Assembly (NCBI RefSeq): GCF_017589495.1
Contig: NC_063198.1
Coordinates: 8,245,497 to 8,309,496 of the forward strand
Source: Alosa alosa
Taxonomy: Eukaryota; Chordata; Actinopteri; Clupeiformes; Clupeidae
Reading direction: 5' to 3'
DNA length: 64,000 nucleotides
Shown: positions 35,717 to 48,566 of the stretch, one piece after another
Position numbering within the stretch: the first letter of the stretch is position 1
Layout of the letters: each line of letters starts with the position of its first letter
Program-made: the position numbers and the translations under genes
Notes under the pieces: generated by a model
Database searches by the model: none
Seen by the model: only the letters and a program-made list of their open reading frames with translations
Told to the model about the DNA's origin: nothing

Positions 35717-35985
35717 CTGGTAAGAGTTGGGCCAGAAGGTGCTGATGGCCAGCTCCGCCTTCACCCAGCCCTCGGTCACCGTGGACGCGTTCCACACAGG
35801 GTTGCCTTGGGAACCACCATCCACCTTGATGTACACATTGAGGGATCCGGGGCTGGAGCCGTCACGGCTGGACAGGGAGTAGTGGAAGTCAATGCAGTGA
35901 GTGTCGTTTTCCTTGAGTGTCGGGAGGAGTAGGTGGGCCTTCTGTCCCGAGGCACGTCCAGAGGCATTGACCACCATGAAGGACC
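35717..35985 (-). CDS. ptprt: ptprt exon: main part of the MAM domain
   Basis: Encodes 89 whole codons after a glycine completed from the previous exon. Visible motifs are MVVNASGRASGQKAHLLL, KENDTHCIDFHY and AELAISTFWPNSYQ. The cysteine in THCIDF is the third conserved MAM cysteine. NAS in VNASG and NAS in WNAS are N-glycosylation sequons. The acceptor reads ctctgtag/GGTCC and the donor TACCAG/gtacgc, so the exon ends on a codon boundary, as the next exon at 31220 requires. KENDTHCIDFHY is shared by PTPRM and PTPRT, while GRASGQKAHLLLPTLKEND and EGWVKAELAISTFWP fit PTPRT. In the family the MAM domain drives cis and trans homophilic contact (established knowledge). Frame and splice sites are intact, with no sign of decay. 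Confidence 0.95.
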
Positions 35986-38689
35986 CTACAGAGTCGTGGA
36001 GGAAGGGAGATGGAGAGAGAGAGAGAAGTTGTTAGCAAGAGTCTCCTTAAGCTGCATGTACTCTAGACTAGAGGCAGCACAATTCCAACTGCAGGTGTTA
36101 CATTAAAACTTCTAGAATTTACTACAGGAGTTTTACTCATCAGCTTCTACTTGTAAAAACTATACAGTGGGCGTACCCTTCCAGAGCCAGTGTGCCTATG
36201 TCATATTGGAGGCAAGTAAAATATATAAAGGGCAAAATGTAAAGCTGTTTCTGCCGACAGTTTTACCTCCTCTTTATTTAAATTTTATGAGGCAATATGT
36301 AGTTTTATGGCTTCACTTGAGGGAAGGCCACAACCCATTACAGCTGACAGTTTAACATCAAGGTATGAGGAGAGGCAACGGGATAACCCGAAAAAAGGAC
36401 AACTTTTCGTCTGAATTCTGACAACCCATCCTGAGAGAATAGCAATTAGCCGATTATCTGTAGCAATTACATGAACGGTCTCAGGGCGCCACTTTAATTG
36501 AAATTGCAGTCATTTATTAAGGTCTCCATAATTATCTTGCCAACGACTACTATTTCATCTATCTAATCCACACGGATGACCCACTGTTTTGCGCGCTGGT
36601 GTCAAGTGTTCCTCTTACCCTCAATTCATTGATTTAACCGACCACTCCCAGGCTGTCTCTTAGCGCTCTAATGAAATCTGCTTCCCAACAGGTAATCGCA
36701 TCGTGAGCGGGAAAGGTTAGGATGACGACGGCCTCCTTTCAGGCCGAATCTCGCCCGCCATCTCTGATTCCCTGATGATGGATCATGGTCCCTAACCCCA
36801 CGCGAAGACACAGGGCGGCATGCAGATAGCACACGATTCATCACCGAAATTATTTGAAGCACATCAATAGGTCAGAGACGAAGAAGATATCAATCTTCCC
36901 AACCTTGGAGCTCGGATGAGGCCAATCAATTCAGAGTAGTGATCCAATCTAGCGCAGCATCTAACCAGGCCACCCCGGCACCCAGCGAACAGGGGCTGAT
37001 TAAATTTCTTATTCACACCAGCCACTTCAGTTTTACATCAGGCATTCGCGTGGACGCCCATCACCCCCTACCATCAATGATTGCCAATAACTGTGCCATA
37101 CACAGCAGGGGTGCCTAAGAACCTGATGTAATTCACACATGCAGGCAAACTGGGTAGCCTATGTGGAGCCCTCACACACTACCTCCACTGCATATCCATT
37201 ACATGGCCTCACCTATATCCCAATGAGTCAAAACGGGCGTGACAGCTCCTCAGTGGCAGGAGCCAAACACACACACGTTTAACTGATTGCAGTTCAGAGC
37301 CCAATATGCAGTATGCATACACATTAAAAAATGGAAATATGCATTTCAGAAAAGAAAAAAAACATTGATAAATAATGCACATTTCGTTTTTCTGAGATAT
37401 TTACTTCAAATGTCAGTGTAAATAAATATGCATTCATCACACATAAATAAGCATTCATCACACAGTACAACCAGAAACAGTAACACAACCAAAATATGTC
37501 ACATTGATTTTGACTATGAAACTCTCTTTGAGGATTGACAACACATCAAGGCAGCATGCTGCTAGTACCATGCATCAAATTCACAGTTCTAAAAACAATG
37601 AAAGCCAAATGCCCTGGGGATATTGTCCAGCTCAATCAAAAAACACAATTACTGTGCTTATCTGTCTAATACTTTACAGAATATGAGTATTTGTAATTGT
37701 GTGCATTAACATTTACTGATTAATTGATTTATTAACAACACTGGGAAAAAACCTACACCAGGACTGCCAAAGCAAAACAAATGACAAAAGCATTCACTGA
37801 ATAGGCGTCTTCTGCCTCCCATTTATCTCAATATAAACCCATAAGTGCCTCGTTTCTTTATTTGGTTTGGGAGCGCATAATAGTGCCTTGGAATGAAAAT
37901 AGCTTTTTGAACGAAATAGAGACCCCACCAGTGACTTACTGGTGACTCAAAATCAATAGTAATACAAGCAGTTCTCAAACTTATCGAGCAGCTATACTGC
38001 CTGTGGAATCTACACAGGGCAATTTTACTGTATTAATCCTATAGGTCCAATGGCTTCATACAGGTGCATCGACCAGCAAGCTACCAACAAGCAGTGAGAT
38101 AACATTTTACACAATGATTTTTTCATCACTATGTGTAAAAACTTACTGTATGGACTGAAATTCCCAAAGTATTGCCATTACTGCCACTGCAATTCCTTAC
38201 AAAGTTAATTATGTCATTGGTGGGAATTGTAGGCAATATTTTGCACAAAAAAGTGTTATTTCACCTTCAAGAGTTCACTGGCATTCATTTGCCAAATATC
38301 TCAAATGAAGTGTCTTATGTTATTCATATTTTCTGCAAATCACAGATGTCTGCTTGGCAGTCATTTTCCATAGCAAAAAAGAAAAACTCTGTTAAGAGCA
38401 ATTTGAAATGGATGTCACACAGCACCACCACCCCCCCCCCCATCATTATACCGTCTACCTTATGACAAATAGCGAAAACTCTGCCAGTTGTCACTTTAAT
38501 ATCCAATTATGAAAGGGCCCTGCGCTGTGGCCCCACTCCTGCTAAGTCAGATAAAGTCAGGGTATTCCTCACCGCCTGCTCCCACACCATTTATCTGGGG
38601 GCAATAAAGCGCCTATTTACCTCCCGTGCCAGATGAGCGGGGTAATCTGGGGTGCTCTCTGGAGGCCTAACGCACTGGAGGAGGAACAA

Positions 38690-38876
38690 AGAGAGTGAGG
38701 GACAGTCAGGGTATAGAGGAAGAGAGAGAGGAAGACAGTGAGAATAAAATTTGAGTGAGAGAAAACAACGTAGATAGAGAGTGAGAGAGTAAGGCAGAGA
38801 AAGAGAGAGTGTGAGAGAGAGAGAGAAAACAACATAGAGAGTGAGAGAGTAAGACAGAGAGAGAGAGAGAGAGACA

Positions 38877-38924
<48 letters not shown>
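38690..38924. repeat. GA-rich polypurine region
   Basis: Two copies of a GAGAGAAAACAAC...GTGAGAGAGTAAG block (near 38757 and 38821) precede a clean (GA)n run at 38881-38924. Confidence 0.92.
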
Positions 38925-38929
<5 letters not shown>

Positions 38930-39086
38930 TGAGAGAAGCTGAATCCCAGCATCTGTAAGTGGGAGGCAGAGGAGCCAAAGTCAGCTGCAGCCCCATCTCC
39001 TTGTGCTCCCGTGGAGCAGCTGCGAACCACTCTCGCCTCAGCCCTGACTAACCCCCCGCCCCCTGCCTGCAGATGGCGACACACAG

Positions 39087-39110
39087 ACACACACACACAC
39101 ACACACACAC
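39087..39110. repeat. (CA)n microsatellite
   Basis: About 12 CA units. Confidence 0.92.
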
Positions 39111-39331
39111 ATCCAGAGAGAGGGAGAGAGATAAACACACACGTGCACAGAAATACACCTCTCATACACACAGAAAGACACACCCACGCACACGGAAGGC
39201 AATCCCCTTCGCTTGTGCTTGTCGGGATGGGCTGCGGTCCCAGGAGTGTGGCTGTGAGGATCTGAGCTCTCTCTGCTGGGCAGCGGCCCATTTCACACAT
39301 TTAAACACGGCAAAATTCCCAGAGCACATCC

Positions 39332-39365
39332 CCCTCCTCCTCCTCCTCCTCCTCCTCCTCCTCTT
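39332..39365. repeat. (CTC)n trinucleotide repeat
   Basis: About ten CTC units. Confidence 0.95.
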
Positions 39366-39562
39366 CGGCTCACCTCCGTGATGGCGATGGCGGTGCGAGG
39401 CGGGCTGATGGCAGTGCCAGCGCCAGGCCCCATATGCTTCCTGCCCTGGATGTGTAATGGCCCTGCATGATTGGCCTCCACTGTGCGCCATGCCCTAATT
39501 ATTGCGATGCGGCTTCATATGTGTCACCCCGCGTGCACGTTTCACAGCTTCTAAACACAAAT

Positions 39563-39824
39563 TCTCTCTCTCTCTCTCTCTCTCTCTACTTGTATTTCTC
39601 TCTGTCTCTCTCTCCCTCACTCATTGATCTTTCATTATCCCTCTCTCTCCCACTCTCTCTCATCTCGTCTCCATATTTCTCTCTCTCTCCTTCTCTCTGC
39701 CTCCATATTTCTCTCTCTCTGTTTCTCCCCATCTTTCTATTTCACCTTCACTCATTAATCTCTCTCTATGTCACTATACCTCACTCTCCATAGTTTGAGG
39801 ACTGATCCAATAAATGAGTGTTAA

Positions 39825-39860
<36 letters not shown>
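39563..39860. repeat. CT-rich polypyrimidine region
   Basis: Interrupted CT from 39563 to about 39771 with recurring CCATATTTCTCTCTCTC blocks, and a clean CT run at 39829-39860. Confidence 0.92.
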
Positions 39861-39861
<1 letters not shown>

Positions 39862-40081
39862 CATCTCATGCCCTTCAGAGTGGTGAGAAGCACCAGAGTA
39901 ATGTGTGGAGACTGGGGGACTGGGTCGCAGCAATGGCCGCGTGGCGCGGCAGCAGTGTTGGCCCTCACAGGCACGATGTGCGGGAATTCACAGTGGCCTT
40001 TTAAAAATCACGATAGCTCGTCTGTTTGACCTTTTCTCACTCGGTCTGGACTCGGTAATGCGGGCAGACGGCGGGCACAGA

Positions 40082-40082
40082 G

Positions 40083-40148
<66 letters not shown>
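40082..40148. repeat. (GA)n microsatellite
   Basis: About 33 nearly perfect GA units. Confidence 0.97.
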
Positions 40149-40152
<4 letters not shown>

Positions 40153-41633
40153 CAGACATTGGCGCTAATCTGATAAGTGGAAAATCAATAATTGAAGTGT
40201 CATTACTGAGGGGCACGAGGCGCCACCAGGCGAGTCTGCTCCAATGCAAAATGCCTCCATCTCTACAGTGATGGAGCACAGCCTTGTCTGTGGTCAGCCA
40301 CTCCAAAAAAAACCCTGTCCTGCTTTCTGAAATATTAATTGTTTTCTGTTTTCACGCTGCAGGATACTGGTTTTAAACATGGTCACTCTCGCACAAATGA
40401 AACATGCATTCCAGACTAATGAGGCTTACTCAGGGCTTAGAGGGATAATCAGTGACCAGTAGTCAGGGTAATGAAATTAACGAAAACAACAACGTCAAAC
40501 ACCGCTTTGGGCTAACAATTTGCCGATAAATGTGTTTTGTATGTGTGATTTAAAAACTGAAAAGAAATATGGGCAATATGGAGAGCGCCTCTCGCACTAT
40601 ACATTACTAGAGATTCTAAATAGGAGCCACTATTCACTAACACAATAGCCAAGCAAATAAACAAATAAATAAATAAATATGAAATAAATATTTTGCAAAC
40701 ATCCCACAAATGAGAATTGCCTTGAAAGGAATGCACTTTCTATCTCCTTCTCCATCTCTCTTTCTCTCTCACTCACTGTTAAAAGGAACAAAGGATGGCC
40801 TTTATCATTTCAACTATGAAGTCTCCCTCGGTGGCCAAGAGTCACAGCCAGGTTGTTTAAAACCTGAACAGAATCAGCCTGTTTATGATTAGCATGTGAA
40901 AGAGAAGGGACGCTGCAGATGCCGCCGTGCTCGGCCAATCAAAAGCAGCCTAAATCGCCAGGGAAGATCACAGGCAGCACTAATGAGAGGCAGAAGGCGA
41001 AGACCGAGAGACAGAAGCTAATAACTCTATTGGGTGTAGCATAAACAGGATTTCACCGCTACGTCTGATATGGGAACCTCAGCGCTTGAATCGAGTTTAG
41101 ATAAAAGCTTCTGTCACAATAGGACTCAGACCGACTGAAAGTCACCTTCGATCCATTCTCGTCCCATTAAAAACAGAGTGAGGTCTGGCCAAATGAGTTA
41201 CAGTGATTTCTATGGCTATTACCGCAAAAGAGAAAAGCTAAAGTGTTGATAACTCTTTCATGTGGTCGAATCGCAGAAATTGATATCCCTGATTATATTG
41301 AGTCCAGGCCAGTTCTATTGAAGTTTGAGGTGATTATGGTATGGTGTAAGTGGGTTTCTATTACGGACAAAGGGAGTCTGATGCCAAAGCCTCCTCCTGG
41401 GCTTTACATTACATTAGTTCATCCATCAACAAGATGAGGCCATTTTGACTGAGGCAATCATGTGCATCAAAGTTGCCCAATGAAATGCCAGCCTTCAGAT
41501 ATTCCCCGCACTGGATGATAGTGGCCACTCACAAAATGCATCTGGTCAAACCTCATCAAAGGCGTCACAGAATTTCAGTGAACAGCTGAGCCAAAAGGTT
41601 ATTCTAGGGCAATGGAGTCAGAGTAGGAGAAAA

Positions 41634-41684
41634 GGAGAGAGAGGGAGAGAGAGAGAGAGTGAGGGAGGGAGAGAGGGAGAGAGT
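41634..41684. repeat. GA-rich tract
   Basis: GAGAGAGGGA-type units. Confidence 0.88.
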
Positions 41685-42464
41685 CAATTCCAACCAACAC
41701 CGTGCTCTATTCCCTATAAACAGTTGGTTATTTGTATACTGAGTAGGAAGATAAATACTATACTGCCACGCTCTTTCACAGGTCTATTTCGGCTAAATTT
41801 GCAGCCAGTCTCCCAATAAATCAGCTTTGGAGTGCCGGCCTGTGTGGGGGCAGTGTGCATTTTAGCGAATCACAGACAGCACAAGGAGTAGATAAACAAG
41901 ACGGATTCCAGGGGCAGGAAAACGGATAGCCGCACTGGTGGAGGCCACGGGGACGACTGAGAGCTTGTCAACCTAGGAGCGATGAAGGGAGCTGGGCCCT
42001 CTTAACCCCACCTGTCTGCCCCAGTATGGGTGAAGGGTTAGAGGGGGTGGTGGATGGGGCGCTTCCCCCCCGGAGGTGGTTCTAGTAGGTTCTAGTAACC
42101 TCCACACTACCATGTCTGAGTGACTGATAAGCATGGCAGATTATCCCCCACACCACTCGCAGTTTGGACACGGTCCATTTCGGGGGAAAGAAGACGTGGT
42201 ACGACAGAGTCAGTCGTGAAAATCCAGTCGCACTGAACATGTCATTTTCCTAGTGGTGATGTGTGTGCACTTAAAGACTTCTTTTCCTTCTCCCTTTTTT
42301 GTTGTAAAAAGGGCCACTTTGCAGTGATCACTGCAAGGGGTCCCATTGGGATGTAGGTGCTAAGGCCTCGGCAGTAAATGGAATTCCGCCTTTGAACTTG
42401 CGACTTGCGACAGAGCTCTCTGCTCCGACACGTCGGCAGAGCCTCCATGCTGTGCCAGGGCTGG

Positions 42465-42502
<38 letters not shown>

Positions 42503-42672
42503 AGGTGTGTGTGTGTGTGTCTGTACAGTATGAAAGTGGAATGAATAAGAGAGAGTGTGTGTGTGAGTGTGTGTGTGTGTGTGTGTGGTTGAGTGGAAGT
42601 GCATGTGTGTGTCTCTGGAGTGGAAGTGTATGTGTATGTGTGTGTGTGTGTGAGTGTGAGAGAGAGAGAGAG
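42465..42672. repeat. compound (GT)n/(GA)n region
   Basis: GT arrays interrupted by TTTAGG and GTGGAAGTG blocks, ending in GA. Confidence 0.92.
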
Positions 42673-43479
42673 AGAAAAGTGCGGCTCGCTCCGTCCCCCG
42701 TCTCATTAGAGTGAGGGTCAGGCCTGATCCATCGCTCACGCCTCGCTGCAGAGATTGAATCATGGGCCTGACAAGGGGCTAAAAACACGGAGAGGAGCCG
42801 CATCGATCTGGACAGGCCGCAAGAACACACGCTTTATCCTCATTGACAGCTCGCCTATGCAACGTCGATAATCCTCTGTCGAGTCGAAACACACCACAGC
42901 AACCACAGCTAGACGCAGTCTGCTTCAATTGCTCACCCCCTCTCCCCTCTCACTACCCCCACCATCCCATCCCGCCTCCCACCCACACTGACTAACCTAA
43001 CTGTTTCCCCACAACCTGTCAATCCAAATGATCCCCAATCAATTTGTAATCACGGAATCAATGAAAGCCGTCAGTGTGGGCCACCCCCGCGGAATGATTG
43101 TGTAATGGAAACCGACACAAAACCCACAAGAGAGGTAATCCGATTTTGGATAATTAATCGCAGGAATATGCTGCCTCGATTCATCTTCTGGAAGGCCCTT
43201 TTGAGGATAAAAATACCTCAGGGCAACAAAGTGTTTCTGGGCCTGTGGGGTCCCCCATTCATCAGTCCCTGACCAAATGTTATAGGGCTCATGGATGATA
43301 AAAAAAAAAGTCCTGGAGCCATTTATCCTGCTTTAGGACAAGCCTCTGCTCTTTTACGCTCAGATGATGTCCATTCCTCTCTGCCACTATCTGCCATGGG
43401 AATCGGAATCGCAGGCGGGCAGGCAGGAAATGGCTTGTGTGCGCAGCCGGCTCTATCCTACCCACACACACATGTCCAC

Positions 43480-43547
43480 ACACATACAGTATACACACTC
43501 ACACACACGTACACACTCATGTCCACCTACTCTCTTTCACTCTTTCT

Positions 43548-43600
<53 letters not shown>

Positions 43601-43651
43601 TGCCCACCGTCTCACACACACACATACACACAGACTCTCACCCACCCACCC

Positions 43652-43683
<32 letters not shown>

Positions 43684-43689
43684 ACACAC

Positions 43690-43730
<41 letters not shown>

Positions 43731-43750
43731 TCAACCGACCCACCCACCCC

Positions 43751-43801
<51 letters not shown>
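43480..43801. repeat. alternating (CT)n and (CA)n arrays
   Basis: Three CTCTCT...CACACA blocks in the same order, ending near 43605, 43728 and 43801, each with CCCACC-type spacers. This suggests block duplication. Confidence 0.94.
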
Positions 43802-43803
<2 letters not shown>

Positions 43804-43903
43804 ACAGCAGGATGATGGAGAGCGACACATGAGCCAAAGAAACTCATCAGGTCAGGGGAGCCAGGTGAGAGCTCGAGGACCCACAGGGTCGGCCAGGAGA
43901 AGA

Positions 43904-44257
43904 AGAGACAGAGAGCACAGGGGGAGAGAGGGGGTGGGAGAGAGAGAAAGAGACGGGCACAGATAGAGAAAGAGAGGGAGAGAGAGGGAGAGAGAGAGAT
44001 GAGACAGAGAGAGAGGGACTGAGGGAAAGATGGAGATGTAGAGAGAGATAGAGACAGTGCAGTGAGAGAGAGAGACAAAGAAAGAGAGCGAGCACAAAGA
44101 GAGAGAGAGATGGAGAGAGAGAGAGAGAGACCGAGGGAGAGATGGAGAGGAGACTTAGAGAGAAGGAGAAAGAGAGATGGACAGAGCACACAGAGAGAGG
44201 GGAAAAGAGAGAGAGGGAGACAGAGAGAACACAGAGAGAGAGACTGCATGTGCAAAA
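43904..44257. repeat. GA-rich polypurine region
   Basis: About 350 bp of interrupted GA. With the CT arrays at 43550-43780 it forms long complementary strands. Confidence 0.92.
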
Positions 44258-44488
44258 GAGAGATAACAGAAGTTGGCTGCACAGGAACAACTGGGCCGCA
44301 TTGGGCACTGTGCCCTCCCTCTCACAGGCTAAACTGCACATCTCCCCTGCTTCACATCATTTTCTTTGGAGAACTACACAAATAACACCATCTGATATGA
44401 ACAGCATAAAGCCCATCTCCAAAACACACTAAAGCTGGTCGTGCAGCATATTTAGGGGTTTTGTAGAGAGTTAGAGTATCTTTCTAAG

Positions 44489-44700
44489 AGGTCGACTGAT
44501 TGATCAGTCAGCCGATTAACTGGGCCGATTTGTTTTTTTTTTTCATTTATTAATAATTGGCATCGGTCGACACCTGAGCATGTTATAAGCTGATTAACAG
44601 GCAGGCCAATCTGCGGGGAGCCAAATGTTATTGCGTGTGACACTGCCTCTAGTGTCAATCAAATTGCCACTCTACCGATATACCCCCAGTGGATGCTGCC
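44489..44700. mobile_element. possible diverged DNA-transposon repeat
   Basis: Phrases such as GGTCGACTGATTGATCAGTC, GCCGATTAACTGGGCCGATT and GCATCGGTCGAC are like a repeat family common in fish. Borders and class are not resolved. Confidence 0.35.
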
Positions 44701-45240
44701 CAGCTCAGAGGAATAGAAGAACAACATTGTAACTACTGGGTGAAAGCAGGCAATCCTTATCTTTCCATAATTAATAATTAACAATTTAGTAATTGTTAGA
44801 TATCAAATGCTAGCCTACTTTTAGAGAGAAAATGCGAATGACCTTAGGCTAATAGCGAACCTTCAACCAGCTGTATCAACCAGCGATACCAAAACCCGGT
44901 AACGGGCCCTAGGGCTACACTATTTAAGACCGTAGGCCTACTATTGATAAGCTCTGACAACGTTATCAATTCTGTTTTTGGTATCGGAGAAAATCTCTCC
45001 CTCAGAGGCTGCGTTCAGGGCAAAACAGCTCACACATTCACACACACACACTGCTGCAGCGTCTTGTTCAGACACGTAGAGCCTCTTGCTCTTAGCAACG
45101 GTGGTGGAGTAAATGAAACATTCTAAAGTGTGATGACACTAGACTAGAGTCAATGCTGACAAAGCGCATCAGAAGTGCAACAAGTTGTTTGCGTGTGAGA
45201 GTGGAAACACAAGCAATTTGTCGAAAAAAAGTCACTAAAT

Positions 45241-45489
45241 CGTCCCCTTAGAATTATAAGGTTCTATCTGACATTTTTGTCAAAATTGAGTTATTTACAT
45301 ATTCTTATTCTGTGACACCTTAAGAAGATGAGGTGAAGTGTTTCTTGTAGTTGTATGCATTTTTGGACATTATATCTGAAGAGGTTTGTTCCACTTAGCA
45401 GTATAACTCTATGGAATTCTAAGACTTTAAAGCTCAATATCTCAGAACTTCTCAGAACCTAGATAGAACCCTATAATTCTAAGGGGACG
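45241..45489. mobile_element. MITE with 29-bp TIRs and a 4-bp target duplication
   Basis: The left terminus CGTCCCCTTAGAATTATAAG and the following 9 bases recur in reverse complement at the right end with one mismatch over 29 bp. AAAT flanks both ends (45237-45240 and 45490-45493). It is 249 bp long with no open frame of note. The near-identity of the arms suggests fairly recent insertion (inference). Confidence 0.88.
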
Positions 45490-45751
45490 AAATGTGTCGG
45501 TCTATCGGTCCCTCATAGCCTTTATGACCCCATCCCTTGTGGCCTGTGTAGTCCTCAGCATAGCAGATATGAGAGACAGACCTTTTCACATGCTGTGTAA
45601 TATGTGTAAACGGAGTCATTATTGTGTTTTTTTTGCGATCACTTATCACTTGGCAATTTGGCCATTACATTGTTATTATGGCAATTTGGCTTGTAACAGT
45701 GTCTGTCGACAAACATGAACAAACAACAGAAAACATGACACATGACACATG

Positions 45752-45916
45752 ACACTGTCATAACACATAACCCTAACCTCTAACCCTAATCCTAACCCTA
45801 ACCCTAACCCTAATCCTAACCCCAATTTGTTATGACAAAAACCGAATGTCACTTAATAACAGAAGCGTTATGTCATAAACGTTTATGACTTGTTTATAAC
45901 ACGTTCATGACAGTGT
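45752..45916. repeat. palindromic interspersed repeat containing telomere-like CCCTAA units
   Basis: Bases 45768-45823 are a run of CCCTAA with a few CCTAAT and CCTCTAA variants. ACACTGTCAT at 45752-45761 is inverted at 45907-45916, and GTCATAAACGTTTATGAC at 45872-45889 is a perfect 18-bp palindrome. The setting suggests a dispersed fish repeat that carries telomere-like units rather than a true interstitial telomere (inference, from memory of similar teleost repeats). Confidence 0.75.
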
Positions 45917-48087
45917 GATGTCATTCTTTACTGTAAAGTGTAACCAAAACCCATATGGATCGCAAATACATGTCAAATGGAGTCCTCCTCAGTCTTTGTT
46001 TATCTCTTTATTTTCAAGAGGTATGGGAAGCATCACCACAGACCGTCAGGAGAAGACCATCAGTTTAGGTGTGTACAGACATTTGGACAAAAGTGTGCTC
46101 TGAAGTCTCTCTCTCTCTCTCTCTCACTGCAAATCAAAATGGATCTGGTCTGTCAGTAATTTCTACCTGTAGGGTAGAATATGCTACAGTACACCACACC
46201 ACAGTAATCTTACACAGGAAATGCACATGCACAGTCATGTTTCACAACAAGATGATAATCATATTAACATTTTGTATTCAATTTATAAATCTTGCAGGCT
46301 TGTCAAATTTCAAAACCACGAATTCTGTGTTTATTAATGCACATAATATTCTTGTAAATAAGATAACGGACGGGCCATATATACACATGAATATGGAAGA
46401 AATAATGAATAAAAAAGGCACAATAATCTGTTACTGGCACATTCAACCATTGTTTGGCAATCTGTTTGGTAGACAAACCTGCTTACGCTGCCATCATACA
46501 AATGGGACCTCAAGTCAGGAGAGAGTATGAGATGAGTGGAGCGAACACTAACTCCTACCGGTCATATATCATCTGTCTCCGTAAAGTGAATGTAATACTG
46601 TAATAAAGCTTAATATCATCCGTTCACTTCAAATTTATGTTGCTGTGAATTAAACATTAGACTCCAAACTGATATAATTCACGCGAGACAGATGCTATTT
46701 TGTTCCCATATTGACTGACTTTTTATGAAGGCAGTATTTTTTTTTCAACCCTCCGGGCAACACAATAAAATTAGAATAAAAAAAGAGAAGTGTGTAATTG
46801 GCTTTTTAATGGGTTTGCATATCCACGCGCTTCGAGGAAAGTCTCTGAGCAGCTCATTCATTCTTAAAGTCATGGAGCAGTGGCACTCAAGTGACAAATA
46901 AAGGCCAGGTATTAAGGACCGCGTTAAACCTGGAGATCATTCAGGAAGCAACGCATGAGCTCACATCGAAATAGTCTTGTCTGGGAAATTCACACGGAGC
47001 GGTGGTGATATGCCTCCACAGACTTGCAACTTTTAGCACTTCTCTAGGAGATTGGACAGTAATGGAGACAGGAAGGGGGCGTCCATATTTCCCCACCCCA
47101 GTCTCGCTTGTCAGATGGAGACGGGGTGGGGGGGGGTGGGGGTGAATCCACCAGTAGTAGCACTCATCCAGAAAACACGGGTCTCTGGGTGGCGTCTTGG
47201 GAAATTCTGTTTCTTTTTCGATTTGTCTCAGACCACTGTGATAAGCCAGACAATCTTTTTTGGTGCCAGTTGGGGGTGAAAACCGACCCCCATGCTGGAC
47301 TTTAGTGGACGCAGAGGAGTGCTGAGGAGTTTTTTATGCTTTTGACAGAGCACTAACAAGCTGACAGCGGCCACCAGTGCAGTGCAACTTATATCACAAC
47401 TCTCTGCCACAGATCACAACTGAAACAAACTCTCGCCACTCTGTCTGTGCTCACTAAACCATGACTAATACAGAGCAATTGATTTGCAATTTTGTTTTGC
47501 AATGTTGTGGCTGTGTTCTGCATTTTGTAAGTGTTTTTTTAAACTGAAAGCACTTAGCTTAGAGACTCTACATATCCTAGATTTTCTGTATTGATGTCCT
47601 TTCAAAAGAGGAACAGAACTAGAAGCGATGGACTTGGAAAATCAATTCACGACTAGGCTCTCTTCTTTTCAAACAGAACCACTACTTATAGAGGGTATGA
47701 AGCGAATGACCACATACTGTATGGTTATGAGGGATCGGCTTAATTGTTTTTACGTCACTAATTGAACAGTTTGAGCAGAGCATGATTTTCCCTTGAGATC
47801 AAGGCTGTCTGATTCTTTGAATAGAAAAGCAACATACCACTGAAATTTCGTTTATTCATCTGAGACAACCTAGACTAAAAAATATGCTGTTGACCTTCTC
47901 TGGATACAATTGAAGAAGCCCTACGAGGGCCAGCTGGATGGATAATTGTTCCCAAAGGTACAGTAGCCGCGAAGACAAATTCTCAGAATTTCCGTCGTAA
48001 GTTAGGAGAAGAAAGGTCACTGCCTGCGTTTCAGATGGATTGTTGAGCGAGTGCAAGGTCCAGAGCAGAATCCAGTCACTGAGCGGT

Positions 48088-48111
48088 TGTGTGTGTGTGT
48101 GTGTGTGTGTG
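48088..48111. repeat. (GT)n microsatellite
   Basis: About 12 GT units. Confidence 0.92.
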
Positions 48112-48534
48112 GGGGGCGCTCATTGTTCCCCCAGGCTTATGAGGTAAAAAAGCATGCGGTGGAGCTCAAGTAACAAAGGCCGTGGATGGCTGAAATTACG
48201 AGCCAGACAAAAGGAGCATTCAGGCAGAATGGCGACGTTATTTCTGCCGATAAGCAGCATTTTCATGCTGCCTCAATGCGAGGAAGACAATCAGACAAAA
48301 GTGAAAGGGGTCCCATTTAGACGCAGGCAATACATGAAATGGGAACCAAGCGGGTGTGGGTTTGTATGCTTTCTAAGATGTCTCCTTGACATCTTCGAGT
48401 GCCTCTGTTGTGCCTCGTCAGCTGGGGCAACAAGAGAAGAGGTACCGGTGCCAAAATAACAATAAAAGAAAAACTCTTGAGATGCTTTCACTTTTGAAAC
48501 TAGCCACTTTCATCTTGAATCATAATAGAAACCA

Positions 48535-48535
<1 letters not shown>

Positions 48536-48562
<27 letters not shown>
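48536..48562. repeat. (CA)n microsatellite
   Basis: About 13 CA units. Confidence 0.92.

Positions 48563-48566
<4 letters not shown>

Noticed and set aside
45768..45823. Chromosome-fusion or telomere scar
   Set aside because: The CCCTAA run is short, imperfect and embedded in a palindromic repeat, so a dispersed repeat is more likely.
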